Assembly: GCA_028554795.2 (NCBI GenBank)
Contig: CM068830.1
Coordinates: 112,138,214 to 112,202,213 of the forward strand
Direction of reading: 5' to 3'
DNA: 64,000 nucleotides
Source: Sinohyriopsis cumingii
Lineage: Eukaryota; Mollusca; Bivalvia; Unionida; Unionidae
Shown here piece after piece: positions 32,196 through 44,360 of the stretch (its first letter is position 1; each line of letters begins with the position of its first letter). A program made the position numbers and the translations under genes. Under the pieces are notes generated by a model. That model ran no database searches, was not told where the DNA came from, and was given only the letters and a program-made list of their open reading frames with translations.

Positions 32196-32765
32196 ATGAT
32201 CACGACTGGAATACTACAATGATTATAGTGGTTTGCTAAAAGATCACGACTGGAATCCTGCAATGATCATAGTGAGGTGCAAAAAATCATGACAGGAATC
32301 CTGCAATGATCATAGTGAGGTGCAAAAATCATGACTGGAATCCTGCAATGATCATAGTGAGGTGCAAAAAATCATGACTGCAATCCTGCAATGATCATAG
32401 TGGGGTGCTAAAAGATCATGACTGGACTCCTGCAATGATCATAGTGAGGTGCTAAGAGATCATGACTGGAATACTACAATGATCATAGTGAGGTGCTAAA
32501 AGATCATGCCTGGAATCTTGCAATGATCACATTGAGGTGCTAAAAGATCAAGAGTGGAATCCTGCAATGATCATAGTGAGGTACTAAGAGATCATGACTG
32601 GAATCCTACAATGATCATAGTGAGGTGCTAAAAGATGATGAATGGATTCCTACAATGATGATAGTGAGGTGCTAAAAGATCATGACTGGAATCCTACAAC
32701 GATCATAGTGAGGTGCTAAGAGATCATGACTCGAATCCTGCAGTGATCATAGTGAGGTGCTCAGA
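32196..32765 (+). repeat. Second 44-bp minisatellite, about 13 copies
   Basis: Unit of about 44 bp: ATCATGACTGGAATCCTGCA, ATGATCATAGTGAGGTGCTA, AAAG. It is unrelated in sequence to the 28195 array but has the same length. Each unit holds the palindrome TGATCA. Confidence 0.88.
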
Positions 32766-34080
32766 TGTATTACATTACTATCATATTCTTCTTTTAAAGT
32801 TTGTAATGTGGTGTTGATTTGTCTCTTTTTCTGATCTGATGTTTTGAAGTTTGAAAAGATCCATCTGCTCTAATATTTTCCATCATATACCCTCCACTAC
32901 TCACATTGTAAAGTGTTCCACTTAACATCTAGTGAATTTTCTTAAAAATATATACTACTTCACTAACTAACTAGCATATCAATTAAATGAACCTGTTAAA
33001 CAAGGTTCACTTTTGAAGTAACATGTCTATTCTCTTGGAAATGGGTCATATATAGTTCCTATAAACAGCAAATAAGGAAAGTGAATGTATGCTATTCTTA
33101 CACATCAGTCACCTTTTAAAAGAATATTCTCAAATTTATATGAGTGAAATTAAAGAGATGATAATAAAAATGACAAAACAACTTGTATTGCTTTATTTTA
33201 ATTTTAATTTAATTTTTTAATCTAGCAGGAAAGCATAATCCATATATAGTTGAGCAGAAAATGTAATTTGTTTTAAAAAGGGTAATGATTATGCTAAAAG
33301 TTTAATGCTTGGCATGTACGAATAAAAATATAATAAAAAGGAAAATCAAATTATTTTACTTTTTTTAAAAATTGAAGATTCTAAATTTGGTACATATTTA
33401 ATAGAAAATCTGGAAATATCATTTTACATGTCCCATATAAATCTGTGCTTACATCTATGGAAGTACTGTCACAGTCTTTCTATTCTACTTCAGATCTTTG
33501 TCATCTAGATGATTTAATTATAATCAGAAAATTTGGATTCATGCTGCTGAACTGGTGACATGTCAGTCACAGTGTACTCCATGAACCATTGATTGTTGCA
33601 GCAGAAATTATTGCTCCTGTCTCACATCTCATTTTGATTTGCATTTCATCATCACACTCTTTATACAATAATTTCCCTGTTTTATTCTACTACCAGCACT
33701 TTGTAGTGGTATGTTACTGTGTTAATCAAAACAACATAAGCTCTACACCACTCATTAACTTTCTGGTCCATGTTCAAGATTAGTGAACAAAATTACACAA
33801 AATTTTCTGAAACCCATGTAATACATTTTAGTCGAGTGATTGCGAAAATTCCCACCACTGTTTAATCTTTCTACATTAATATTAAATTCTTACTAAATAT
33901 GCCTAAACTAAGAACATGCTGGTTCACACAGGTGACACTTGTACCTTCAATTAAAAATCAATAGTATATGGGTTGAATGCATGCATATACTGCCCAACCT
34001 CCAATCATGGACAAGTGCTTATGAAATATAGTGATAAAAGTGCAAGTGCTCTCTATCTCAAACATTCATGCACAAACACA
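32766..34080. other. AT-rich non-coding spacer
   Basis: No gene or clear repeat recognised. Confidence 0.4.
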
Positions 34081-34114
34081 TGGTATAAGGAAACAAAACA
34101 TTAAGCTATCACAC

Positions 34115-34265
34115 CTTAACATTACAGTGGTTCAAGGTATCAAACCTTGCCATTACAGTGGTTCAAGGTATCACACCTTGCCATTACAGTGGTTCAAGGT
34201 ATCACACCTTGCCATTACAGTGGTTCAAGGTATCACACCTTGCCATTACAGTGGTTCAAGGTGTC
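34115..34265 (+). repeat. 31-bp palindrome-bearing minisatellite, about 5 copies
   Basis: Unit ATTACAGTGG, TTCAAGGTAT, CACACCTTGCC. CAAGGT and ACCTTG within each unit are inverted. Confidence 0.9.
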
Positions 34266-34802
34266 ACTGTACAATTTAGTTTTCCTAAATATCATCTATA
34301 TTTCAAATTCTAACACAATAATAAAAAAACAAAGGGGAATACTATGTTTCTCATCTTAATTATCTGTTGTTACAAATATAAACAAATCAGCATGCCTAAT
34401 GTAGCATTTTCTTATACTGAACACCTGTCTTGCTAGTAATAACAACTATTATGGAATGTAAAAACAACTGATTGGCTCAGTAAGGGTAGTAACACCTTGA
34501 CCCAATATGGTTTCAGCCTGGAAGGGCATGTGTCAGCACACATAACAGTATTTAGCAATTTTTTTGAGTTGTCTCCCTTGCATCATACACTGTGACTTGG
34601 CAGAGTTGCAGACAGAATTACAATTGGACCAACTTAATTTCACTACAACTTATGACAAAAATATACTTTAAAAAGTAGAAATTGTTAAACATTTTTCTGA
34701 AGACAGTTTTACAATTTAAATCTTTTATTCCTTTCTTGATCACAAATAAGAAATATTAGAAAACTGTTTTTGTCTTAATATCTAGATAAGACAATGGATT
34801 AT

Positions 34803-34920
34803 TATTTACTTAATACCCTGACCAAATCAAACTAGCCCCTCTATCAAGCAGGAGATAATTACTTATTACCCTGACCAAATCAAACTCGCACCTCTATCAA
34901 GCAGGAGATAATTGCTTAAT
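34803..34920 (+). repeat. 57-bp tandem repeat, 2 copies
   Basis: Unit ACCCTGACCAAATCAAACT, then CCCTCTATCAAGCAGGAGAT, then AATTACTTAAT. The other duplication copy has three (36975-37140). Confidence 0.8.
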
Positions 34921-35649
34921 CACCTATTACTAAGCATCCAGTGCAGGCCACTTAAACATAGCATCACTCAAGCTTAATCCCTGGTAGTGGGTTTGGTATT
35001 TATTGAGTTAACCTACAAATTATCTACATCAATGTTGTTTGATATCTGTAATAATGGGCAAATCAGAACTGGAACAGCAAGAAATGTATCTTACTATAAT
35101 GTTAAAGTCACAGGTGCTTGTCAAAATGATGACATTAGTGACTTGGTAAGAAATCCCAGTATAAAGAAATTATGAAAGAGACAATTTTGGAGCAATAGGA
35201 TCAACTGTAGCTTACTGTAATTTTATACTATACTTTTAATAAGGCTTGGAACTCTATGCTGAAGTGCTTCCACCCCATCCTATCGTCTTCTGACTTTGTG
35301 GACTAGTTCATGGAAGCTAAAGAAGAAGATGAACATCTATCACGGTCATCAGAGCTAAACCCATACAAGCTTTTTCATCCCAGGATAGTGTGAGAATTCT
35401 ACAATACTGCAACAAAAGAACATAACACAAAGGAACAAGTCTGCAGTGAAAAATGATTTCTTTCACCCTAGTTCACAGAATCAATATGGCCTAACTTGGA
35501 GAGAAAGGTCAAAAGTGTGATTCAAGTAATTATTTAAATGAACCAAGAAAAAATATTTTAATCTTTCTTCTTTTCTAATCTATGGTTGCATTGTTGTCAC
35601 GTTTAAGATGTGTGTGTGTGATTAGGAATTTTAATGTAACTTTTTCACA

Positions 35650-35905
35650 CTTTTTCAGTCATATCTCTACAATGTCTGCAGTGTGGCTGTTTATAGTGAT
35701 GTCTAGCACTGGAACACCACGCCGCTGACACGTAGCATAATGTCCCACCCAATCACATTCTCCTGACTCCAGGCCAAGAAGTCCTAACAATAAGCTCTTA
35801 ATGCTAAGTGCCTAACAAGGCAGCTGTTAGTACCATTTTTATAAGTCTTTGGTATGACTCAGCCGGGTTTCAAAACCTGCAACCTCCCACACAGGAGGCC
35901 CACAC
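35650..35905 (-). mobile_element. tRNA-derived SINE-like repeat, copy 2
   Basis: Diverged relative of 27315-27560, sharing TATAGTGAT, TAGCACTGG, CTCTTAATG, TTTTTATAAGTCT and the end of the tRNA-like head. Confidence 0.45.
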
Positions 35906-36004
35906 AGGCTTGTTATGACATTTGTAGATTATCAAGTTGATAAATGATTTAAAACCTAGAACAAGAACAAGAACAAATAAAGTAAACAAAACATCAAGCT
36001 ATGA

Positions 36005-36440
36005 TACCTTGACATTACAGTGGTTCAAAGTATCTCACTTTGCCATTACAGTGGTTCAAGGTATCACACCTTGCCATCACAGTGGTTCAAGGTATTGCAT
36101 CTTGCCATTACAGTGGTTCAAGGTATTGCACCTTGCCATTACAGAGATTCAAGGTATCACACCTTGCCTTTACAGTGGTTCAAGGTATCACACCTTGCCA
36201 TTACAGTGGTTCAAGGTATCAAACCTTGCCATTACAGTGGTTCAAGGTATCACACCTTGCCATTACAGTGGCTCAAGGTATCACACCTAGACATTACAGT
36301 GGCTCAAGGTATCACACCTTGCCATTACAGTGGTTCAAAGTATCACACCTTGCCATTACAGTAGTTCAAGGTATCACACCTTGCCATTACAGTAGTTCAA
36401 GGAATCACACCTTGCCATTACAGTGGTTCAAGGTGTCAAC
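36005..36440 (+). repeat. 31-bp palindrome-bearing minisatellite, about 14 copies
   Basis: Same unit as 34115-34265. The long frames reading HTLPLQWFKV repeats here are artefacts. Confidence 0.9.
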
Positions 36441-36964
36441 ATAGAAATTAGTTTTCGTAAATGTTATCTATATTTCAAATTCTAACACAATAATGAAAAA
36501 CAAAGGGGAATACTATGTTTCTCATCTCAATTATCCGTTGTTACAAATATAAACAAATCAGCATGCCTAATGTAGCATTTTCTTATACTGAACACCTGTC
36601 TTGCTAGTAATTACAACTATTATGGCATGTAAAAACAAATGACTGGCTCAATAAGGGTAGTAACACCTTGAACCAATATGGTTTCAACCTGGAAGGGCAT
36701 GTGTCAGCACACATAACAGTATTTAACAATTTTTGGAGTTGTCTCCCTTGCATCATGCACTGTGACTTTGCAGAGTTGCAGACAGAACTACAACTGGAAT
36801 AACTTACTTTTACTTCAACTTTTGAAGAAAATATACTTTAAAAAGTAGAAATTGTTAGACATTGTTCTTAAGAAAGTTTTAACATTTAAATCTTTTTTTC
36901 CTTTCTTGATCACAAATAAGAAAGACTAGAAAACTGTTTTTGTCTTAATATCTAGATAAGACAA

Positions 36965-37142
36965 TGGATTATTATTTACTTAATACCCTGACCAAATCAA
37001 AATAGCCCCTCTATCAAGCAGGAGATAATTACTTAATACCCTGACCAAATCAAACTAGCCCCTCAATCAAGCAGGAGATAATTACTTAATACCCTGACCA
37101 AATCAAACTAGCCCCTCTATCAAGCAGGAGATAATTACTTTA
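36965..37142 (+). repeat. 57-bp tandem repeat, 3 copies
   Basis: Same unit as 34803-34920, one copy more. Confidence 0.8.
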
Positions 37143-37400
37143 TCACCTATTGGTGAGCATCCAGTGCAGGCCACCTAAATATAGCATCACTCAAGCTTTT
37201 TGATTAGGTAATCTCTGGTAGTGGTTTTGGCATTTGAGTATATGTTGCCTGAGTTAACTTTTAAATTGTGTACAACAAAGTTGTTTGATATCTGTAATAA
37301 TGGGTAAATCAGAACTGGAACAGCATCTGCATGCATTAAGATGCCAGTCAAGAAATGTATCTTACTATAATGTTGAAGTCACAGTTGCTGGTCAAAGTGA

Positions 37401-38075
37401 TGACACAATACTGCAACAAAATAATATATAACAAAGGATCAAGTCTGCATTATAAAATGATTTTCTTTCACCACAGTTCAGAGCAATAATGTGGCCTGGT
37501 TTAGAAAGGTCAAAAATGTGATTTATGTAGCTATTTAAATGAACCAAGAAAAAATGTTTAGTTAGCAATTCTAAAATATAAAGTAAAGGAAATAACAAAT
37601 GCACATGCATGTACATGTAATCCATCTGAAGTCCACTGAGGTCTGAAATAAGCACATTTGTTCATAAAATGTATTAATCCAAGTAGAGTAAGCACTGTTC
37701 TCTCACAAATGTGTATTCCCTACTTGAAGAATGTCATGAATTTATGTTGACTGAGACCTCATCTTTCTTGTGGGTTTTTTTGAATGTCTACAATGTTTTT
37801 CATTTGCATAATCCTTACTTGCCCAATATCCTGACTTCCTAGCCCCATCCATCCTACATCAGTCTTATATTCAACAGTGAAGCAGTCCTCATCAATGTTG
37901 ATCCAGTGCTAAATGTGGTCGATTGATTTCAAATGTTCTCTTGGCCAAGTTTTAGTCTTTAACAACCAGATTTAACATTTCAGCAGATTTCAGTTACAAA
38001 GTTCTGATATAATTCACTTGTAAATACTCATAATCCTGAACTCACTCTTAAACAGAACCTTTATTTTGGTATTGA
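37401..38075. other. Unique non-coding spacer, possibly decayed LINE sequence
   Basis: Lies downstream (on the minus strand) of the reverse-transcriptase remnant. No open frame of note. Confidence 0.3.
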
Positions 38076-38420
38076 GATCTCATGCAGGTAGCATATGAGA
38101 GAAATCAAAAGCTTTGCTTAAATCAATAAAGGAGATACATATTTGTTTCTTTTGTTTTCAAACATTTCTGATAACACATGTAAAGAAAGTAGTTGATATA
38201 CTGCTGAGTACCCAGCATGTAATCCAGCTTGGTTTCCTGCTATTATCTTGTGATGGCTGAGAAAACTTTTCATCACTGAGATCAGTATGGGGATAAACAA
38301 CAAAACAGCTAAGGATAGTAATTGGTCAGTAATTTTTAGCATTGGCGTGGTCTTTGCTGTGCTTAGAAACCGGTCTCATGATTCCAGGTTAAAACATGTC
38401 TCAAGTATAAAATTAAACTT
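38076..38420 (-). pseudogene. Non-LTR retrotransposon reverse-transcriptase remnant
   Basis: The minus-strand frame 38342-38118 reads KIIAGNQAGLHAGYSAVYQL and LSLHVLSEM, the pattern of the LINE reverse-transcriptase fingers domain (NQAGFRxGYSxxDxxxxLH). In the next frame, FIDLSKAFD (near 38130-38100) is the following conserved motif with the first catalytic Asp. Frameshifts separate them, so it is a dead fragment. RTE- or CR1-like, clade not determined. Confidence 0.65.
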
Positions 38421-39330
38421 GAATGGCATTAGTAAACTGAATGTAGTTTTAAAAATATTCATTAAATATACTGTAATTCAAAATGAGTTTTGTTGTCATT
38501 TAACACTTTAAAACATAAATTGATTCTTCCTGAGCCATCAGTGCATTCAATATGTCATCATCACTGTACAGCTAACTGATTTCATAACAAATTGACACAT
38601 AATTGTTTTATTGTACCATATCTGTACCTACAAATGAACATACATCAGTGACTGTCACTTTCTCCCTTGCAATTGGATAATATACTTTGGGCTGTAATGA
38701 GTCAGTTATGTTGCTAGTTTTGCAGGACGGGTACAATGTTACTGTATGCCATTGTTTGTTGACACAGAAACTCTACTTATGACATGCTGCTGCTTATCCT
38801 TTCTGTGATCAGTTGCTGTCCAAGTATCAATAAGCAAAAACCTCAACTGGTAATCTGTATTAATGGCAAGCTGTGATTCTAGGTCCTAACTAAATGAATG
38901 TGAAACCAACAATTTAATTAAATTAAATACACAATTTATTTCCCTTAAAATACAAACTGAAAATTCAAAACGACACAGTATTGTGAATTAAATGTCCAAT
39001 CACAATGGCCAAAAATAAAAAAAAAATTCTGAATGAATGTCATATACCAGTAGTCTTGAATGTCCTGTAATACAAATGATGAAATCCAGAATATCTTTGA
39101 AGGAATTCAGGAAAATCAAAGTGATGTATTAATCCAAAGTTAATGAGCACATTACAAGCTCAAATGTACAATTTAAATAATTATTCTTGAATTAGTTCTG
39201 AATTCAGTAATGAAACAGTAAACTAAATAGAATCCTAGAGATTGATCTAAAAATAGGAATGAATTACTTCTTAATAGTGTGATTTGATATAATTATATAT
39301 TACAGTAATTACATGATGCAGTCTGTGGTC
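38421..39330. other. AT-rich non-coding spacer
   Basis: No gene or clear repeat recognised. Confidence 0.4.
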
Positions 39331-40450
39331 ATTGACCCTGACAATCTCATTATGATGAACCACCAGACTTAGTCATTAGTATTAAAGACCAACTAAACAC
39401 CATAAGAACCATTATTCTGATGAAAACCCAATTTCAAAATGACTTTCCATTTAACTGGAGTAGAGAAAAGAAAGTTTTCAAGATGGCCATGTACTGGATA
39501 TCAGATCTTTATTTTAATTTCAGACAAACAAAACATTACGTTTGTGAGAACTCCATGCTGAGCATTTAATCAGGAGAAATAGTGATACCAAGGTTTTTCA
39601 GGTGGCCACTGTGGCATCCATAATAGATTGGCACCATTTTCATTTAGAAACTAACTAAACATCATAAGAAGTCCTCTGGTGGAAACCCCATATAATTATG
39701 ACTTCAAAGTCATGAATGAATAGTGATAATGAAATTTTCAAGATGGCCACTGTGACACCCATATTGAACCTCACACTGGCATCATCTGATTTAGAGCCAG
39801 TTTGATATCACTGGCAGTCTTTTGTTGAAAAACCCCATGTCAATATGAAGTAGTGATAACAAGAATTACACGATGACTATTGTGATGGACAATTTCAGCA
39901 TAAGAACAGCACCGTTTTCATTCAGGACAAACTTGACATCGTAAGAAGTCTTTGAGTGTAAACACCATGTTCATGATACCACCCAATCAGGAGGAGTAGT
40001 GATAAGACTGTCAACCTGGCTGCTGTGTGATGGTTATGTTGGATGTCAGATCAGTACTATTTTCATTGAACACAACTGGATATCCTAAGAAGTGTTTTGG
40101 TGAAAACCCCACATCAATATGTCTTTCAGTTCAGGTGGTAACATTTTCAAGATGACTGCTAAGGACACTATACTAGAATTCAAACTGGCAGCATTTTTTA
40201 AAGACAAGCAAGACATCGTGAAACTCACATTTTTATAATACCGTCCATGAGGAGTTGCAATAAAAAGCTCTTCAAGATGGCGGTTGTAGTGGTATATTGA
40301 AGTCGGTGTGGCACAATATTTGTTTAGGACCAACAACACATCAGCTTGACCTATGCACTTTTAGTTCATATGGCCATCCATTCAGGAGGAGAAGAAATAA
40401 TAAGATTTTCAAGATGGCTGCAATGGTGGCCATATTGGACATGGATGGGC
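39331..40450 (+). repeat. Degenerate CAAGATGGCC-type repeats, second block
   Basis: Variant cores near 39478, 39597, 39738, 40150, 40272 and 40410, with the same accompanying blocks as 25780-26900. One copy reads CAAGATGGCGG. Confidence 0.6.
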
Positions 40451-42113
40451 ACTGTTTGCTGGGTTCAAGAACTTCAGTATTGTCATAATGCATCAAGTCT
40501 GAATAACTCTGAAAATGCAAAGAACAACTGTATCAAGGGTTAAAAAAATATCTTATTTCATGTCATTATCCTGACATATTTAAGTAAGTCATCAAATCCC
40601 ATTCATACCATATCCAGTTCCAATAATTTTCTTACAACTTTTCATTCACAAAATCATGCCAAGCAGAATGTCAACATGCCATTTGCTTCATAATTTAAAC
40701 AAGCTAAATTGGTCACATGAATAAAGATATAAAATGTGTAATCCAACTGGTGGATGTCCCATTATGGGTGTATTGTCAAAGTCGTGATTTTTTCAATGTG
40801 GGTTCTTAGATCTGGAGTGTAAAGTTATAAAAGAATCCAGTCATCCATTCAAGTTACAGAATGTGCCTTCTACTCATGGGGTACATAGTTTAAGTTTACA
40901 GGGATTGTTGTCAATTACAAAATCATAAGAAAATAAATCATAATTATGTAATGAATCTCCTGCAAATCAGGCATGCAAAAATCCTTATTTATGAATTTAT
41001 GAATTTAATTTTGAAACCTTTTATTAAATCTGTTGCCTTTTTATAATATTTCCCTAATTTATTTCTTTTTCTCAAATGCCACAGTAACAAGACATACTCT
41101 TCTGGGTGCCTCATGTCAGAGGTCATCTCAAAATACCAAGCACTTTGGCACACTGGGGCTCATTACAAAGAAAATTAGGAGTATCATATATGAATAGATT
41201 GCTGGGGTTCCACCTATAACAGTGTACATTGCTGATACCACGTGGCTACTGGACCTCTGATGTTACTGTCCAAATATCAAACATGGGGTCGAATGGGTCA
41301 GAGGATGCTCCGATTTGGGGACTACATGACCACATTCCACAGGTACTTGATTCAAGGGGAAACTAACGATAACACCATACCCCAAGTAATGTTTAGAAAA
41401 AACGCACTTTAACAAAGATTAAAATGAAGATCTTGCCTTAGTTTGTTAAGGCTAATTCAAAGACTAACGTCTATTTGCCTTGAAATTACTTATACTTACT
41501 GTAATGCCATTTTTTTTACTGAAGTACAGCACAGGACTTTGAAGGCAGTTGCGAAATGAAATTCCTAAGACTTGTTTTGACATCCCATCCACATGGACCG
41601 CATCTGAGGACTAGAAGTTAAATAGAGAAAGTTCCACATACTGTTCAATGGATAGAACTGATGTCATTTACAACTATACGATAAATATCACTCTGGCATT
41701 TCCATCTGGCCGATAAATAATTATTTCACGACCTGACTCAAATGACAGAAATGTTCTGGTCGGTGTGACATATTGTTGTTGCTATTGTTGATGATTTTAG
41801 ATTCCTCTCGTACTTTATCATAGTGGTGGAGGGTCTTCCTAAAAACAGTAATGGTCATTAATGGAAACGAAAATACATTAATGTAAAATAATTCCAATAA
41901 TGGATATGCATATGGGGAGACTATACCATAATGGTGCTGTGTGTGTGTGTGTGTGTGTGTATGTATGCACATATCCAGTTAAGAGTCTGTTTTTGTTTCC
42001 TAAGTATGATTTCAAATCGTTAATCCATAAATTGGCACGCTGCATATTTTTGCAGAAAACGTTTTGAATAAAATATTATTTTGTTTTTATAAAGGCAGAG
42101 TAGAAAATGACTT
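40451..42113. other. Non-coding stretch with a (GT)n microsatellite
   Basis: A (GT)n tract lies at 41938-41962. Otherwise no gene or repeat recognised. Confidence 0.4.
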
Positions 42114-43516
42114 ATAGACAATTCGGCCCAAGACAATTCGGCCCAACTTTGCGATAGTTGTATAAAGTTATTTTTCTTCAAACAGCAAGTAGATACGATG
42201 TAAAATGTATGTGAGAGAGAGAGAGAGAGACAGACAGACAGAGACAACACAAACTAACATACATTGCGCTTTCTAATTAAAATACTTAACTGCATTTATT
42301 CTTTATATGCTAAAAAAATATATGCATCTGCACAACGACATTCTCAATTTAAATAGTCTGGTCAAATTATCTATAATTGATTTATCAAATAATAATACTT
42401 AACAGATAACATTCTACAGAATACGTTTACATTTTTCTAAGAGCAGCGACAGCGTACATGAGATATTATACTAATATATTTGATTTTAGGCTTCAGATTG
42501 TAACACTGCTTCATATATGAATGCCATATTTTCATGACCAAAAGGGATCCAAGAAAAGAGTGAAAACGATTACAGTTTTAATGAACAGTCTCTTGTCGTA
42601 TGTATCTGATACATACGTTATATTTTTGGAGTGACTAAAAAGGCATACACGTTGTAAACTTTCATGTTTATATTTTTGGATCGGAAACTGTTTTGGTTGG
42701 AATGGTATTAATTTGACAACTTAAAATATTTTTGGTGTTTTGAATATTCATTATCATCAATTTAAATGAAATTTAAAATATGAGTCTTTTTCGTAATTCA
42801 TAATAGCAAAACGCAACAATGCTCTGAATTAAATTTATGTGAAATTATCGCAAAATACCTAATTATGCAATTTTCAACCATTTTCCCCGTATCATTAATA
42901 AAATTCTCAAGCAAAATACATACAAGAGATCTTCTCGTATTTGAACGTATTTGTTATGATTTACAAATAATGTAAATCATAACAAATACGTTCAAATACG
43001 AGAAGATCTCTAGTAGCGTATGTATTTTGCTTGAGAGTTAAGATTCTGAGACCAAGTGGGAACGTGCCTAACAAAATCGACCTTCTTCCACAGGAGATAT
43101 GATGCATCTCATTATTGTCTACGTAACTCCCAAAGCATCATGTCCATCTCTACTATACTTCATTTTATCAGACGTCCTTTCTCCACAGTAATATTTGTCT
43201 TTAGAACGGTTTTCCTAAAGATATCAGAAAGCTCCTAACCATTATAACTTCGGAAAACATTTATCTAGTTCACCAAATGTTTCAAATTTTATTCTCAACC
43301 TATTCTATTTTACAAACTAATTAAAATGAGAATAAATAATTAAGTTACCTAATGCAAACATTTTGAACTATACGGTAAAAACATATTATATAAGCATTGT
43401 CAAAATATATGTTAAAAATAAATACTTGTTAAAACTATTGTCAGTTGTATTATAAAATTGGGCCGAATTGTCTTGGGCCGAATTGTCTTTGGTCTGAATT
43501 GTCCAACAGCCGTAGA
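42114..43516. mobile_element. Non-autonomous DNA transposon with GACAATTCGGCCCA termini
   Basis: Two tandem GACAATTCGGCCCAA units at 42117-42149 are mirrored by TTGGGCCGAATTGTC units at 43459-43488. The right end extends with a diverged third unit to 43516 that is missing on the left, so the left end may be truncated. The interior is non-coding and AT-rich, with a strong hairpin at 42906-43036 and a (GA)n tract at 42213-42230. Family unknown. Confidence 0.65.
42906..43036. repeat. Near-perfect long hairpin inside the transposon
   Basis: 42926-42964 is the exact reverse complement of 42972-43010 (39 bp) with a 7-nt loop. After a small internal bulge, 42906-42923 pairs exactly with 43018-43035 (18 bp). 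The low divergence suggests recent formation or active conservation. Confidence 0.92.
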
Positions 43517-43930
43517 AAATAATTATGTAATTCAAAACAAACCTCCTTTAAAGCTAACTTACCATTCTTAATGAGATATATTTATTCAAAAACAAGTAAC
43601 CTCTCACAAATCTCAGTTTATTGACGGAAATTGCCTTTCATTCGGAAATCTCTTTTTTTCCCCTTCAAAACATATAAATGATAGACTGTTGCCCCGATGC
43701 ACATGTAGAAAATGAGAAGGGTGATTTGGTACCATTCGGAATAATATTCTCTCTTTCTGTTGCGAGTATAAAAGAGAGTCGGAGGCTGAGTCAGACTACA
43801 ATTATTATTTGCTAAGTGTATCTTAAAACACATTTATTACTTTACCTGATAGACCTCAGTACTTGGTGACATCACTGGTTGACCAGCTCGTGTCTGTGTA
43901 CTAAAATGGTAAACAGATTGACTCCAGGGA
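43517..43930. other. Left flank of the Maverick
   Basis: Unique AT-rich DNA without recognised features. Confidence 0.4.
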
Positions 43931-43936
43931 AGTATC
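43931..43936 (+). repeat. Target-site duplication, left copy (AGTATC)
   Basis: Six bases directly outside the left terminal repeat. The right counterpart AGTGTC at 55010-55015 differs at one base. Confidence 0.75.
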
Positions 43937-44205
43937 AGTAGTAAATGGGGCACCCTAGCGACAATGGGAATTAGCATTACAAGACAACTTGGGCAACTCT
44001 AGCGACAATGGAAAATTAACATGGAGAAAAATCGTGGGACAATCTGGCGACAAGGGAAATTAACATGGAGAAAAATCGTGGGTCACTCTAGCGACAAGGG
44101 GAATTTAACATGGAACTATAGTGTGGGTCTGTCTAGCGACAAAGGGAAATTAACATGGGAATAGAGTTTGGGTTTGTCTAGGGACAAGGGGAATTGAATA
44201 TGGGA
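43937..44205 (+). repeat. Maverick left terminal inverted repeat
   Basis: Nearly identical to the reverse complement of 54740-55009. Inside, a unit of about 45 bp (CTAGCGACAA, GGGAAATTAACATGG, AAATCGTGGG) is repeated about six times. Confidence 0.93.
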
Positions 44206-44245
44206 TTTTTTTTTTAAATTTAAATTTAAATTTAAATTTAAAAAA
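44206..44245. repeat. Palindromic (TTTAAA)-type tract next to the left terminal repeat
   Basis: A poly-T run, four TTTAAATT-type units, then a poly-A run form a perfect-looking palindrome of about 38 bp. Confidence 0.8.
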
Positions 44246-44264
44246 AGGGGTAGGCAATGGAAAG

Positions 44265-44312
44265 GCTATCTCTTTTCGAGAAATATGGCTGGCCCTGAAA
44301 AGGGCCTTTGGG
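44265..44312 (-). terminator. Histone-mRNA-type 3' stem-loop after the left coiled-coil gene
   Basis: On the minus strand the sequence reads CCCAAAGGCCCTTTTCAGGG then CCAGCCA. The stem-loop is at 44291-44306 (six pairs, four-base loop) with the flanks of the metazoan replication-dependent histone 3' element (CCAAAGGYYYTTYTNARRRC then CACCCA). A purine-rich CTCGAAAAGAGA follows at 44267-44278, where the U7 snRNA-binding downstream element would lie. It sits 54 nt after the stop of the 44361-44720 gene. Confidence 0.7.
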
Positions 44313-44360
44313 TTTTCTTCTTCTTCTGCTTCTAATTTCTTCTTTTTCTCCACCAAGTTC

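Larger units (their letters stand above)
34081..35200 (+). repeat. Segmental duplication, copy 1
   Basis: This segment closely matches 35985-37400: the 31-bp array, the AGTTTTC.TAAAT flank, the CATGTGTCAGCACACATAACA block, the 57-bp repeats and the GTAATAATGGG block. Array copy numbers differ between the copies. Confidence 0.75.
35985..37400 (+). repeat. Segmental duplication, copy 2
   Basis: Partner of 34081-35200, with about 14 copies of the 31-bp unit and three of the 57-bp unit. Confidence 0.75.

Noticed and set aside
36020..36444. Overlapping frames reading LPLQWFKVSHLAITVVQG-type repeats
   Set aside because: Artefact of the 31-bp minisatellite, open in three overlapping frames.
43937..44205. 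The 45-bp unit array as an independent minisatellite
   Set aside because: It is mirrored exactly at 54740-55009 with a target duplication outside, so it is the terminal repeat of the Maverick.
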